Shown here one piece after another: positions 35,305-44,705 of a stretch of 64,000 bases of DNA (within the stretch, counting starts at the first letter, position 1; each line of letters opens with the position of its first letter). This DNA comes from Spirochaetae bacterium HGW-Spirochaetae-1 (GTDB lineage: Bacteria > Spirochaetota > UBA4802 > UBA5550): positions 186,001 to 250,000 of the forward strand of contig PGXY01000006.1 of NCBI GenBank assembly GCA_002839375.1, written 5' to 3'. Below the pieces are notes generated by a model. The model had not been told where the DNA came from. It saw only the letters and a program-made list of their open reading frames with translations, and did not search any database. The translations under genes and the position numbers were made by a program.

Positions 35305-38300
35305 TTACTGGAAATAATCAAGTCTTTTCCCTGAATTTTTGAGTGAACCGGCGAAAATTGTCCCCACGGCAAAATAGACCTGGTTTTCTCCTTCGGGTGA
35401 AAAGCCCCGGGCATATCCGATGAAGGCCTTAAGATCAACAGCGTATCCCAGGGTTATGCGTGTGTGCAGTTCGACGCCTGCGGACGGTTTCAGGTCTCCA
35501 ACGGACAGGGCGCCGTTCCAGACAGTGCCGTAGTCGGCAAAACAGGTAAGCCAGAGATCACGGAACATGACCGGGAAGGTATTATAGGCCGCGTCAAACT
35601 GGATGAGGGGAAACCGGTATTCCAGTGTGGCAGCCATGAGCCGGTCGCCGTAAAACCTGCCGGCCGGGTATCCCCGGAGTCCCCATTCGTCCCGAATATC
35701 CTCTGGATCTCCCGTTTCTCCCCTGGTGTACTGTCCCAGGCTGAAGCTGTTGACCATGTCGGGCTTGTTGATATAGATTCCGCCCCGCAGCCGAACCTTG
35801 GTCACATGGTTGTCCATAAAGCCCGGCAGAAATTCGGAATAATTCCCCGCTGCCCGGTAATAGGAATAATCCGAAGCCAGGGCGCGGTTGAAGATATCGG
35901 CAATGATCAGGAGCTTGCGGCCCTGCTCGGGACTTATGGAATAGACATGGGACCTGGTGTTGTCGAAGAGCCAGGCTCCCTGGATACGCGCCTGCATTAT
36001 TTCATAATGGGGGAAATACCGTGAAGCGGTATTATTTGTATCAATAAATGATTTCTCATAAATGTAGGCCAGGTTGACGGCCTGTATTCTTGATATAGCA
36101 ACAAAGGGGAACAGGACTGAGATGTAGCCGCTCCTGTTCAGTTCCCGGTAGAGGAGCGTATTGTGTTCCCCCTCCCAGGGGAAGTCATCCTTTCCCGTGA
36201 AAATAGAATCATCGCTGTAGCCCACGGTAAAATCGGGATACAGGGCCGAAAAGGTATAGCTCAGGTCCAGATTCAGCTGCTTCTGTTTGAAGAAATAAAA
36301 CATGGATATGAAGTAGCTGTGCCGGTACAGCACATCGTTACCCAGGGTATAAAACCCCAGGGCGTAGTCCATGGTGCCTTCGTATATCTCCTTTGAATAT
36401 AACTGGGGAAGCACTACCTGCGGCAGGACGGAGTTGAAGGCGTTATATGATTTAGATCCGGCCAGGTCTCGTGTTTCTTCCCGGCGGGAGGTGAAAAAAC
36501 CGGCGTCCAGGGCTTCGGTCTTCTGTTTTCCGCTTTCATATGCCGGGGCCGGTACTGTTTCGGGGGAATCGAAAAGGGCGGCCTGTTCGCCCTTAAGCGC
36601 TGATCCCGGATAGGGCATGATGGAAATGGCGTAGCCGTTTTTTTCATAGGAGGCAAAGGCGATGATGGTGCCGTCCGTCGATATATCCGGTGAAAAGGCC
36701 CCGCCAATGACATTAGTGAGCCGTGTAACGGTTTCTTTGTTTCTATCATACTCGTGGAGGTTATACACCCCGTTCCTGTCGGAGCTGAAGATAATGCGGT
36801 CACCGGCGGGGTGCCATGCGGGATCTATGTCATTGTACGCGTCGCGGGTGATACGCGTACATTTTCCCGTGATGCGGTTCATGATTGCCAGGTCCGTGTA
36901 TCCGCCGCGGTCCTTTATCGTAAAGACGATCTCCCTGCCATCGGGTGAGAGCCGGGCAAAGGACAGCTGGATATCCGTATCGGCGATGAGCATTTTCTTT
37001 GCCTTAAAAGATGGGTCTGTTTCAACGAGGTCGAAGCGGCCGTTGTTCTGGGCGATATATATGGCGGCATTTCCGTCGTCGGTCATATCGATATATTTTC
37101 CCCTTAATCGCGAGGTGACCGCATTATAGGCACCGCGGAAACGGTATGCCTCATTGTACAGGGAAAAATTCCGGTAATACTGTTTGTCGGAAATGACGAT
37201 ATCATCGCTTCCCGTTACAGACATGCTGTCGGGAAAAAATACCCGGCACAGATTCCGGCTGTCTCCCGATGTGAAGTCATATCTGACCAGGGAGTTGCCT
37301 CTCGTGCGGGATTTCCGGATAAAATACAGAGCCCGGGATGTCCTGCTGAACCGGGGCAGGGTCGCGCTATTGTCGGTGTGTGAAAGTATTTTGTACCGTG
37401 AAAGACCCGCGGCCCGGATCGATTCGATCTGTTTCCTGTAGCCGTTTTTTACGGACTGCTCCCAGTCCCGGTAGAGGTCGATGAAGGAGCGGCCGTATAC
37501 ATCGCGGGCGTTCTTATTGATGAGATAGGGGATAACGTTGTCGGCATTTTCCCGGTAGACCTCGTCTACGCTGTCTTCGGTATAAGTCCGGTTCAGGTAT
37601 TGCGTGAAGAGGCCTCCGTACAGGTAAGGAACCTGACCCATGGGCCAGGAACGGGGAAAGTGCGAGGCCTGGGAAATGGATTTCAGGGTGCCTGCATTGA
37701 CTTCGGTGCGCAGTACCATGTCCGTGTAAGTGCTGTTGTTGCGGCCACGGCCCGTTTCCCGCGATTCATGGAATACGGCGTTTCCCTCGATGAGCCAAAG
37801 GGGCTGGAACGATCCGGGGAACCATATCCGGCCCGGGAAATACCGGGTTACGGCCGGACACCCCCGTATCATGTCCAGGGTCAGGATGTGCGTGTACTCA
37901 TGGGTGAATACCATCTCCAGCCAGTTGGTGAAATTGTTCAGTGATGAATTCAGGCTGGGCCGGGAAACATAGATTTCAACGCGGTTGACGGGGAAGGGCA
38001 TGGCCATGCCGTTGGCATCATCAAGGTTGTCGATGAGTATTACATGAGTTCTTTCCCAGGGTTTCCACCTGATCCGGGGCGCCAGGCGGGAATGGACATC
38101 CTCGGCAATTATTTTCATGGAAAGGGCTGTTTCTTCAAGTCCCTGGTGATAGTGGATGTAAAAATGTTCGGTCTGTACGGTTTTCCAGTGCAGCGAGGGA
38201 TCATATAAAAGGGCTGCAAAGACAGCGGGTCCGGCAGATATAAAGAGGAGCAGTATCCATAATCGGAGCCCGATGAATAACAATTTTTTTTTGAAAGTAG

Positions 38301-38382
38301 TATTTTTCACTGGCGGATATTGTCTTTTTTCTATTTTTGGTCCATAATGAATGAAAGCCCACCGGGTAAAAGTCCCATGCAT
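35305..38382 (-). CDS. Outer-membrane protein: HEXXH peptidase domain, beta-propeller and surface-antigen barrel
   Basis: 1025 residues. A membrane/signal segment (about 33-57) is followed by a gluzincin-like zinc domain: HEYTH at 161-165 and the third ligand in WLIEGNAVFHE (Glu199). Residues about 330-650 contain PD40/TolB-like propeller blades (FARLSPDGREIVFT, ISTDGTIIAFASYE, DIDPAWHPAGDRIIFSSDRNG). The last about 370 residues are a BamA/D15-like barrel with strands such as WGLRGYPAGRFYGDRLMAATLEYRFPL, ending in an aromatic residue before KRLDYFQ. It probably sits in the outer membrane with the peptidase in the periplasm. The first 25 residues before the signal are unusual; a GTG (VKNTTF) start at residue 25 is possible. 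Confidence 0.85.
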   Translation of the reverse strand: MHGTFTRWAFIHYGPKIEKRQYPPVKNTTFKKKLLFIGLRLWILLLFISAGPAVFAALLYDPSLHWKTVQTEHFYIHYHQGLEETALSMKIIAEDVHSRLAPRIRWKPWERTHVILIDNLDDANGMAMPFPVNRVEIYVSRPSLNSSLNNFTNWLEMVFTHEYTHILTLDMIRGCPAVTRYFPGRIWFPGSFQPLWLIEGNAVFHESRETGRGRNNSTYTDMVLRTEVNAGTLKSISQASHFPRSWPMGQVPYLYGGLFTQYLNRTYTEDSVDEVYRENADNVIPYLINKNARDVYGRSFIDLYRDWEQSVKNGYRKQIESIRAAGLSRYKILSHTDNSATLPRFSRTSRALYFIRKSRTRGNSLVRYDFTSGDSRNLCRVFFPDSMSVTGSDDIVISDKQYYRNFSLYNEAYRFRGAYNAVTSRLRGKYIDMTDDGNAAIYIAQNNGRFDLVETDPSFKAKKMLIADTDIQLSFARLSPDGREIVFTIKDRGGYTDLAIMNRITGKCTRITRDAYNDIDPAWHPAGDRIIFSSDRNGVYNLHEYDRNKETVTRLTNVIGGAFSPDISTDGTIIAFASYEKNGYAISIMPYPGSALKGEQAALFDSPETVPAPAYESGKQKTEALDAGFFTSRREETRDLAGSKSYNAFNSVLPQVVLPQLYSKEIYEGTMDYALGFYTLGNDVLYRHSYFISMFYFFKQKQLNLDLSYTFSALYPDFTVGYSDDSIFTGKDDFPWEGEHNTLLYRELNRSGYISVLFPFVAISRIQAVNLAYIYEKSFIDTNNTASRYFPHYEIMQARIQGAWLFDNTRSHVYSISPEQGRKLLIIADIFNRALASDYSYYRAAGNYSEFLPGFMDNHVTKVRLRGGIYINKPDMVNSFSLGQYTRGETGDPEDIRDEWGLRGYPAGRFYGDRLMAATLEYRFPLIQFDAAYNTFPVMFRDLWLTCFADYGTVWNGALSVGDLKPSAGVELHTRITLGYAVDLKAFIGYARGFSPEGENQVYFAVGTIFAGSLKNSGKRLDYFQ

Positions 38383-38533
38383 ATTTTTGTGGAATATTAT
38401 GCCCGGTTATACATCTTATAATCAATGAGTCTGTAGCCTTTTTTTGTCAAGAAAACCATTGAAAAGAGTAAAAGTAATCCGGAGAGGCTGTAAAGCAAAT
38501 TATTAATTATGAGGAGAAGTCCTTTTTTTTAAA

Positions 38534-38562
38534 TTGACAACTCATATTTAAAGATTTAAAAA
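38534..38562 (+). promoter_or_regulatory. Promoter candidate of the CheY-like gene
   Basis: TTGACA (38534-38539), 17 bases, TAAAAA (38557-38562). The -35 is perfect, the -10 weak. Transcription would start near 38569, about 33 bases before the ATG; GGGAG lies before the start codon. Confidence 0.5.
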
Positions 38563-38601
38563 AGTACTATATATTTTCTTGCAATAAATGGGAGTAGTGT
38601 A

Positions 38602-39048
38602 ATGCCGAAAGAAGAATCATTTCCTAATCTTAATACCAAAGCGTCCGATGGATTGCGTCCCGGCGGGAAGCCTTACCGGCTGCTGGTAGTGGAAGACAAG
38701 GAATTTCAGCGTAAGCAGCTTGTGCAGATTTTTGAGTCGGAACAATATGAGGTTGTCGGGTCGGCCTCAAATGGCCGTGAGGCTATAAATCTTATGGAAA
38801 AACTGTCAAAACCCGTAGATATTATCACCACGGACCTGGATATGCCGGTCCTTGACGGATATGCCATGCTTTTCGAAATGAAGGACAAGCCCAATAGACC
38901 GGTTATAGTGTTCATAAGCGAGGAAACGACAAAAGGAGTCATGCAGGATCTCATTTCCATGGGAATAGCCGATTATATACTCAAACCAATAAATCGTCGT
39001 GTTGTGCTTGAACGGGTGAAAAAAGCCGTAACGAAACATGTCAAGTAA
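38602..39048 (+). CDS. CheY-like single-domain response regulator
   Basis: 148 residues. A 25-residue charged lead is followed by a receiver (about 26-146): acidic VVED, phospho-acceptor Asp in TTDLDMP, Ser in FISEE at the Thr/Ser switch position and Lys in YILKP. No output domain follows, so it signals by protein contact. GGGAG before the ATG supports the start. The next gene, 90 bases downstream on the same strand, is the tail-anchored protein of unknown function, so the two may work together; no kinase is adjacent. Confidence 0.92.
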   Translation: MPKEESFPNLNTKASDGLRPGGKPYRLLVVEDKEFQRKQLVQIFESEQYEVVGSASNGREAINLMEKLSKPVDIITTDLDMPVLDGYAMLFEMKDKPNRPVIVFISEETTKGVMQDLISMGIADYILKPINRRVVLERVKKAVTKHVK

Positions 39049-39138
39049 AGTATAAAATCCCCTGAATTGTGCCGGGGGCTTGCCTGGGTATATACATAAT
39101 TCAAAATAGATGATAGTCATACGAAATGGGAGCAGGGA

Positions 39139-40242
39139 ATGGCAGATAATCTCAAATCAGCAGCTGATTCACTGGTTGAACAGACCAGAAGATTCGATAT
39201 AGCCACTTATTATTGTAACGGTGATACGGAAAAAGCGAAACAGATGGTGGCAGGGGCCTTGAAGGATCAGTATGTCATCAAGGCACGTTTTTCATCATCA
39301 TCCCAGTACGGGGCATTCATTATATTTTACAACTCTGTTTATTCCTATGTAAGCAATATAACGGTTCTTGTTTCTCCCTCCTTCGCCTTAGAGGATATTA
39401 AAACCAGCCTGGACTGGCGCCATTTCGAGGAAGAGTTGAAGAAGCTCCTCGATAAGGGCGAACATGATGCTGTCATGTGCAATCATGCCCGGGAAGAGAT
39501 AAACGGCTCAATGAATATGGAATTTAATAAGGAGTTGAACAGGCTCCTGGAAATAAATGACGCCATAACAATCAATCACCGCTTTAAAAAAATGGTCCAG
39601 GACCGTCTTGGATTTCAGCAGATAAAGATAATTGTTGATCATGAACCGTCATCGTCGCTTGATATGGAACTCAGCTCCGTAACCGGCAGAAAGCTCGATC
39701 CTGAAGAAATAAAGAAACAGCTGAAACAGCAGGGTGATGAGAAACTCGAAGAAGAACAGCGGTTGAATAAAGAAGTAATAATTGAAAAAGTCGACGATCC
39801 CCTTTCAGGCAAAGAGGTGCGGCTTATACTACAGGGGAGTCTCATTCTTTCCCCCATCAAAGGCAAGGATGTTGGCGAGGTAGTAGCCGGGGACCGAATA
39901 AAAATCAAGATCATTGATTCAAATCCCAAGGCTATCCAGGTTGCCCGGGCCTTCAAAGCCTACGATGAAGAAACAGGGAATATAGCACCAATTATCGGAA
40001 GAGTGGTTTCGGCCAAGTATACCAGCAGGGAGGGGTATAAGTTTTTTGCCATCATAGCAAAGGGAATTTATGTCCACATCGATGAGGAAGAAGAGAATAT
40101 CAAGGTAGCCGTCGAGGACCCTGCCGCTACGGGCCAGAAGGATTCCGCCGAGGCCCCGTCAAAAATAAGTATGCCCGTTATCCTCGTGCTCATTGTCGTC
40201 TTCATCTGTCTTGTGGGCGGTATACTCATTTTCCTGCTCTGA
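39139..40242 (+). CDS. Tail-anchored protein of unknown function
   Basis: 367 residues, no recognised family. No signal peptide; a single C-terminal membrane segment (about 344-366, MPVILVLIVVFICLVGGILIFLL) makes it tail-anchored with the bulk in the cytoplasm. The N-terminal 150 residues are alpha-beta (DIATYYCNGDTEKAKQMVAGALKDQYVIKARF). A coiled, charged linker lies at about 195-215 (EEIKKQLKQQGDEKLEEEQ). A beta-rich part at 215-325 (KEVRLILQGSLILSPIKGKDVGEVVAGDRIKIKI, YKFFAIIAKGIYVHID) looks like a PilZ- or OB-like binding fold; this is only a guess. It lies 90 bases after a CheY-like regulator. Confidence 0.72.
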   Translation: MADNLKSAADSLVEQTRRFDIATYYCNGDTEKAKQMVAGALKDQYVIKARFSSSSQYGAFIIFYNSVYSYVSNITVLVSPSFALEDIKTSLDWRHFEEELKKLLDKGEHDAVMCNHAREEINGSMNMEFNKELNRLLEINDAITINHRFKKMVQDRLGFQQIKIIVDHEPSSSLDMELSSVTGRKLDPEEIKKQLKQQGDEKLEEEQRLNKEVIIEKVDDPLSGKEVRLILQGSLILSPIKGKDVGEVVAGDRIKIKIIDSNPKAIQVARAFKAYDEETGNIAPIIGRVVSAKYTSREGYKFFAIIAKGIYVHIDEEEENIKVAVEDPAATGQKDSAEAPSKISMPVILVLIVVFICLVGGILIFLL

Positions 40243-40253
40243 GGAAAGAGTTG

Positions 40254-41015
40254 TTATACCGGCCGGATCGGAACGCCCCTCGCTCTCAGTGTGTCCTTTA
40301 CTTCACGTATTGAAATCTCCCGGAAGTGAAAAATGGAGGCAGCCAGCACGGCGTCGGCCTTCCCGGCCGTGAGCCCTTCATACATGTGATCTATGGTTCC
40401 CACGCCGCCCGAGGCAATGACGGGGATGGTCACGGCCTCGGCTATAGTCCGCGTCAGTTCTATATCATATCCTATCTTCGTGCCGTCGCGGTCCATGCTC
40501 GTGAGGAGTATCTCGCCGGCGCCCATCTCCTGCGACTTGACGGCCCACTGGACGGCATCGAGTTCCGTGGGGGTTCGTCCTCCGTGCAGGTACACGGTCC
40601 AACTGCCGTGCTCGTTTTTTTTGGCATCGATGGCCACCAGGATGCATTGTGAGCCGAAACGGACAGCCGATTCTGTGATAATTTCAGGCTTCAGAACCGC
40701 CGCCGTGTTCATTGAAACCTTGTCGGCGCCGTTTTCCAGTATCATTCTCACGTCATCGACGGTACGGATACCGCCTCCCACGGTGAAGGGGATATGGACG
40801 GTTTCCGCTACATGTTTCACCATGTCCAGTATGATGTCCCGGCGGTCCGATGACGCCGTGATGTCGAGAAAAACCAGCTCGTCGGCGCCTTCGGCGTCAT
40901 AGAATCTTCCGTTTTCCACGGGATCTCCCGCGTCGATCAGGTTGACGAAATTGACTCCCTTGACCACCCTGCCGTTTGTCACGTCAAGGCATGGTATAAT
41001 GCGTTTTGCCAGCAT
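40254..41015 (-). CDS. hisF: Imidazole glycerol phosphate synthase cyclase HisF
   Basis: 253 residues from the ATG at 41015, which has AGAGGAA upstream; an open frame to 41066 adds only non-family residues. TIM barrel with catalytic Asp11-type CLD ([16 protein letters not shown]) and Asp in [17 protein letters not shown] and [15 protein letters not shown] phosphate loops, [10 protein letters not shown]. It makes imidazole glycerol phosphate and AICAR with ammonia from HisH. hisH and the other his genes are not next to it. It converges with the tail-anchored gene at 11 bases. Confidence 0.96.
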   Translation of the reverse strand: MLAKRIIPCLDVTNGRVVKGVNFVNLIDAGDPVENGRFYDAEGADELVFLDITASSDRRDIILDMVKHVAETVHIPFTVGGGIRTVDDVRMILENGADKVSMNTAAVLKPEIITESAVRFGSQCILVAIDAKKNEHGSWTVYLHGGRTPTELDAVQWAVKSQEMGAGEILLTSMDRDGTKIGYDIELTRTIAEAVTIPVIASGGVGTIDHMYEGLTAGKADAVLAASIFHFREISIREVKDTLRARGVPIRPV

Positions 41016-41252
41016 TGGTTCCTCTTTACCAGTACGAAGTTTTGCGGTTAAGACAGCATAAAACATGGAATAAACGGTGATCCGATTTTGGCAATGACTT
41101 TTTTTATAGTCATATTACAACGGTGAAAAATAATTGACACCCCGTATCCTTTTTGAAACCCTACTTTGCAGGCAGGTTCCGGAGCCGTCAAGATAAGGCC
41201 GCAGTTAAGCCGAAAGGGAACCTGTCGTATTCCAGAATACCGGACGTGACTG

Positions 41253-42317
41253 ATGACAAATCCATTTTCCGCCTTTGCACGGGATAATATTCCTGAAATT
41301 GATTCGGTAATACGCGGCTTTTATGACATGAAAATCAGGCAGGCCCGGTGGCCGTTCATGAAGGATATGTACGCCGATCTGGCCGCTTACTGCCTGCGGG
41401 AAGGGAAGCGTATCAGGCCCCTTCTCCTTCTCCTCGCCTGTGACGGTTACGGGAAAGGTCGCGGCGCCAGGGACGAAATGATCAGGATCGCCGCTTCGCT
41501 GGAAATGATGCATTCCTTTCTCCTGATTCAGGATGACATTATCGACAGGGCCGTGATGCGAAGGAATGAGAAGGCATTTCATGTCGTGACCGGAGAGAAA
41601 TACGGAGCGCTGACCTGTAATGACAGACTGGGAACCGATGTTGCCCTGGTACTGGCCGATGTCCTTTTTGCCAATGCCCTGGAGATCGTAGCCTCGGCAG
41701 ATATCTGCAACAGGGCGCGGAAGAGATTTCTCGGTATTTTTTCCGGCACCTATGAAATGACGGCATGGGGACAGGTCCTGGACAGTCTGAACACCATGCC
41801 GAAAAAGATTTCCATAACGGAAAATATCCCGCTAAGGATCAGTACGCTGAAAACGGCCTATTATACCATCTACTATCCCCTTCTCATGGGCTATGTCCTG
41901 AGTACGCCGGGAGGAGAACGGGAACAGGACGCTCTGCGGGAGTTCGCCCTGCCCCTGGGGCTATCTTTCCAGATCCGCGATGATATACTCGGCGTTTTCG
42001 GTGATGAAAAAGAAACGGGCAAGTCAACCGACTCCGATCTTCTCGAAGGGAAGATAACCCTGCTGATTCAGTATACCCTGGAAACGCTGAAAGGGAAGGC
42101 ACGCAGCGATTTCATGAATCTCGTCCTCAAGACGGGGAAAACGAAGAAAGATGTGAAGACCATGCGGACGACGATACGGGAAAGCGGCTCCCTGGAAAAA
42201 ACCACGATGCAGCAATCCCGATTTCTTGAGGAGGCCCGCGGTAAGCTGGACGGTCTTACGTTGAATAAAAAATACCGCCATATACTGGCGGGGCTCATCG
42301 ATATGCTTTCGGCCTGA
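41253..42317 (+). CDS. Polyprenyl (geranylgeranyl-type) diphosphate synthase
   Basis: 354 residues. Trans-prenyltransferase motifs: GKRIRPLLLLLACDGYG, the first Asp-rich motif in IQDDIIDRAVMRR and the second in QIRDDILGVFGDE. It condenses isopentenyl diphosphate with allylic diphosphates. Two bulky residues before the first motif (MMHSFLLIQDD) usually limit chain length, so a short-chain (C15-C20) product is likely. The sequence is longer than the short forms because of an extra C-terminal helix region (GKTKKDVKTMRTTIRE). A second, different polyprenyl synthase lies at 59297. Confidence 0.92.
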   Translation: MTNPFSAFARDNIPEIDSVIRGFYDMKIRQARWPFMKDMYADLAAYCLREGKRIRPLLLLLACDGYGKGRGARDEMIRIAASLEMMHSFLLIQDDIIDRAVMRRNEKAFHVVTGEKYGALTCNDRLGTDVALVLADVLFANALEIVASADICNRARKRFLGIFSGTYEMTAWGQVLDSLNTMPKKISITENIPLRISTLKTAYYTIYYPLLMGYVLSTPGGEREQDALREFALPLGLSFQIRDDILGVFGDEKETGKSTDSDLLEGKITLLIQYTLETLKGKARSDFMNLVLKTGKTKKDVKTMRTTIRESGSLEKTTMQQSRFLEEARGKLDGLTLNKKYRHILAGLIDMLSA

Positions 42318-42328
42318 AGCGCTGGAAG

Positions 42329-42355
42329 AGGCAGACTGATCCGCCAGTCGTGCCT
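42329..42355. other. Hairpin without T-run after the prenyl synthase
   Basis: AGGCA-GACTG pairs with CAGTC-G-TGCCT (one bulge) around ATCCGC. No T-run follows, so it is at most a weak stop or RNA-stabilising structure. Confidence 0.4.
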
Positions 42356-42513
42356 GAGCAGCTTCCCGATTACCCCTGATGTTCTCTTGTCGGCACGAAT
42401 GTCGGGTTCAGGAAAATATCAGCGTCATGGAAAATTTATTGCTATTAATCCGTGTTTTGTTACGGTAAAGAGAATTGTCTTTTAAGAACCCCGGGGGGAA
42501 TGTAAGAAAACGA

Positions 42514-43311
42514 ATGAAAGACCTCATTGTTACCATGCTGCAGGAAGATCTTGCCTGGGAGAATAAAACCCGCAATCTCGCTGTATTCCGGGAACGGATG
42601 AGTTCCCTGAAGGGAAAAACACACCTGGTGCTTCTCCCCGAAATGTTCAATACGGGTTTCACCATGAACGCCGCGGCCATGCATGAAGGAATGGACGGGC
42701 CCACGGTGCAATGGCTCCTGGACAATGCCCGTGAACTCAATGCCCATGTTGCCGGGACCCTTATTGTCGGCGATGGCGGGGGATTTTTCAATCGCATGGT
42801 CTGGGCGGAACCGCAGGGAAAACTGCATATCTACAACAAGAGGCATCTTTTCCGCATGGCCGGTGAAAACGGGATATTTTCCCCGGGCAATGAAAATATC
42901 ACCATCGACTGCAGGGGATGGCGCGTGAGGCCCTTCATCTGCTATGACCTGCGTTTTCCCGTGTGGAGCCGCAACAGGAACAATGATTACGACATGGCCG
43001 TGTATTTTGCCAACTGGCCCGAGCGGCGCGCCCGGCACTGGCAGGTTCTTCTGCAGGCCAGGGCCATGGAAAACCAGGCCTATGTGGCCGGCGTAAACCG
43101 TGTCGGCAAAGACGCGAAAGGTATCCGGTATACCGGTGACTCCTGTATAATTGATCCCTGGGGAAATGACGCTGTCCGGCTGGACGCAGAGGCCGGAACC
43201 GCAACGGCAGTGCTTTCCGGTTCCATGCTGACATCGTGTCGCAGGGATTTTCCCGTATGGCAGGACGCCGATACGGACTTCTGCGGCAGCGGAAATCAAG
43301 GGGGGCCGTGA
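42514..43311 (+). CDS. Carbon-nitrogen hydrolase, omega-amidase (YafV/Nit2) type
   Basis: 265 residues from the ATG at 42514 (MKDLIVTMLQEDL), which fits the family start; an open frame from a TTG at 42475 adds 13 odd residues. The nitrilase triad is Glu43 (LLPEMF), Lys109 (YNKRHLF) and Cys143 (ICYDLRFPVW). RHLFRMAGE and the HWQVLLQARAMENQAYV segment point to the omega-amidase branch, which hydrolyses 2-oxoglutaramate or 2-oxosuccinamate, the 2-oxo acid amides made by transamination of Gln or Asn, or 2-keto-4-methylthiobutyrate-related amides in methionine salvage. The next gene starts three bases after the stop. Confidence 0.9.
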   Translation: MKDLIVTMLQEDLAWENKTRNLAVFRERMSSLKGKTHLVLLPEMFNTGFTMNAAAMHEGMDGPTVQWLLDNARELNAHVAGTLIVGDGGGFFNRMVWAEPQGKLHIYNKRHLFRMAGENGIFSPGNENITIDCRGWRVRPFICYDLRFPVWSRNRNNDYDMAVYFANWPERRARHWQVLLQARAMENQAYVAGVNRVGKDAKGIRYTGDSCIIDPWGNDAVRLDAEAGTATAVLSGSMLTSCRRDFPVWQDADTDFCGSGNQGGP

Positions 43312-43314
43312 GAG

Positions 43315-43830
43315 ATGAGCAGGATATTAATCCATAAAAAAATGTGTACCATATCCCTGGTCCTGGCACTGCTCATGACTCCTGTTTTTGCCGGCGTTTC
43401 GCAGGATTTTTCAGCCGGGGATAATGCCCTGACAAATTATTTCACTCTCATGACCATATACGGGAAATGGCGCGAGGGCCTTTTCGGCAGCCGAAAATAT
43501 TATGAGAGGGAACTGTGGATTTTTCTTACTGATCTTATCCACAAGGAAATCGAGACTGAATCGGATTTTATACTGGTGTTCCCCGAGAGCCTTCAGGAAA
43601 AAAGGGTAACCTGTATATTTAAATACAGTCGGTGGCTTTACTTTCATGGAGAAATTGCCGTTGACGCCCTTGCGCCGATCATAAAAAAAGATCCCGATCT
43701 TCTGAAAAAATGGTGGCGCAGCGGCACCCTGGTTACCGTGAGCGGCCGGGTGAAAAAATTCAGGATAGGCCGGGATACCTATGGCAATACAATAAATATC
43801 TGGCTTGAAAAAGTGGTGGTGAAGGAATGA
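43315..43830 (+). CDS. Small secreted protein of unknown function
   Basis: 171 residues. A signal peptide (MSRILIHKKMCTISLVLALLMTPVFA) ends near residue 26. The mature domain has Trp/Tyr-rich stretches (FTLMTIYGKWREGLFGSRKYYERELW, CIFKYSRWLYFHGEIAVDALAP) and a C-terminal OB-like pattern (LVTVSGRVKKFRIGRDTYGNTINIWLEKVVVKE). No family was recognised. It is three bases after the omega-amidase stop, so co-transcribed. A role in the envelope is all that can be said. Confidence 0.66.
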   Translation: MSRILIHKKMCTISLVLALLMTPVFAGVSQDFSAGDNALTNYFTLMTIYGKWREGLFGSRKYYERELWIFLTDLIHKEIETESDFILVFPESLQEKRVTCIFKYSRWLYFHGEIAVDALAPIIKKDPDLLKKWWRSGTLVTVSGRVKKFRIGRDTYGNTINIWLEKVVVKE

Positions 43831-43901
43831 TTCCCCGGTACGGACAGTCGCGACCTGTCCGTGCCAAGGGGCGGCAAATTATCTATTAATGGAAATATAT
43901 T

Positions 43902-44705
43902 ATGGCGACAATTCTTGATACAATAGTTGAAGAAAGAAAAAAGCAGGTAGAGATTGAAAAGCATGATCTGCCCGTGACGGAGATGCTGGCGCGGGTTGAT
44001 GCCGTCATGGAAGACGGGTTGCGTCCCGCTGATTTTCTTTCCCGGAAGCATGAGCGCGATCCCTTTCTTATTGCCGAGATTAAAAAGGCGTCGCCGTCAA
44101 AGGGCGTTATCAGGCGGGATTTCGATATATCGGATATCGCCGGAATATATAATGAAGCAGCCCAGGTAAGCGCCGTATCGGTTCTTACAGAGCCGCGTTA
44201 TTTTCAGGGATCCTATGATTACCTGGTTTCAGCGGGGGAGGCGTGTTCCAAACCCCTGCTCATGAAGGATTTCATCTTTGATCCCTACCAGGTCATGAAG
44301 GGATTTCTCTGCGGTGCCTCGGCCTTTCTTCTCATCGCGTCCCTGGTGACGGATGAGGACGTGAAGAAGTTTTCCGCGCAGGCGAAACACCTGGGTATGC
44401 GTATTCTTTTCGAGACGCATACCATTGAGGAATACCGGCGGGCCATGAACCTGGGCGTCGACATAATCGGCATTAACAACAGGGATCTCAACACCTTCAA
44501 CACCGATATTCATCATACGCTGCGGCTCATCGATTCGGCCGGGCTTCCCACGGGATCGCTTCTCATTTCGGAAAGCGGCATCAGGACCGGCGGCGATGTG
44601 GCTGTGTTGCGCAGGGGCGGCGTGCAGGGTTTTCTCATCGGCGAGGAATTCATGAAGCACGGTGATATTGGAGCGGCCATAACCGCCGTCATGGGGCCGC
44701 AATGA
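43902..44705 (+). CDS. trpC: Indole-3-glycerol phosphate synthase TrpC
   Basis: 267 residues. TIM barrel motifs: FLIAEIKKASPSKGVI, VSVLTEPRYFQGS, LLMKDFIFDPYQ, LETHTIEE-like ILFETHTIEEYRRA, IIGINNRDLNTF and ISESGIRTGGDVAVLRRGG. It closes the indole ring of tryptophan in the cytoplasm. Its stop overlaps the start of trpF by four bases (ATGA). The other trp genes are not in the window. The ATG has only a weak ribosome site. Confidence 0.97.
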   Translation: MATILDTIVEERKKQVEIEKHDLPVTEMLARVDAVMEDGLRPADFLSRKHERDPFLIAEIKKASPSKGVIRRDFDISDIAGIYNEAAQVSAVSVLTEPRYFQGSYDYLVSAGEACSKPLLMKDFIFDPYQVMKGFLCGASAFLLIASLVTDEDVKKFSAQAKHLGMRILFETHTIEEYRRAMNLGVDIIGINNRDLNTFNTDIHHTLRLIDSAGLPTGSLLISESGIRTGGDVAVLRRGGVQGFLIGEEFMKHGDIGAAITAVMGPQ

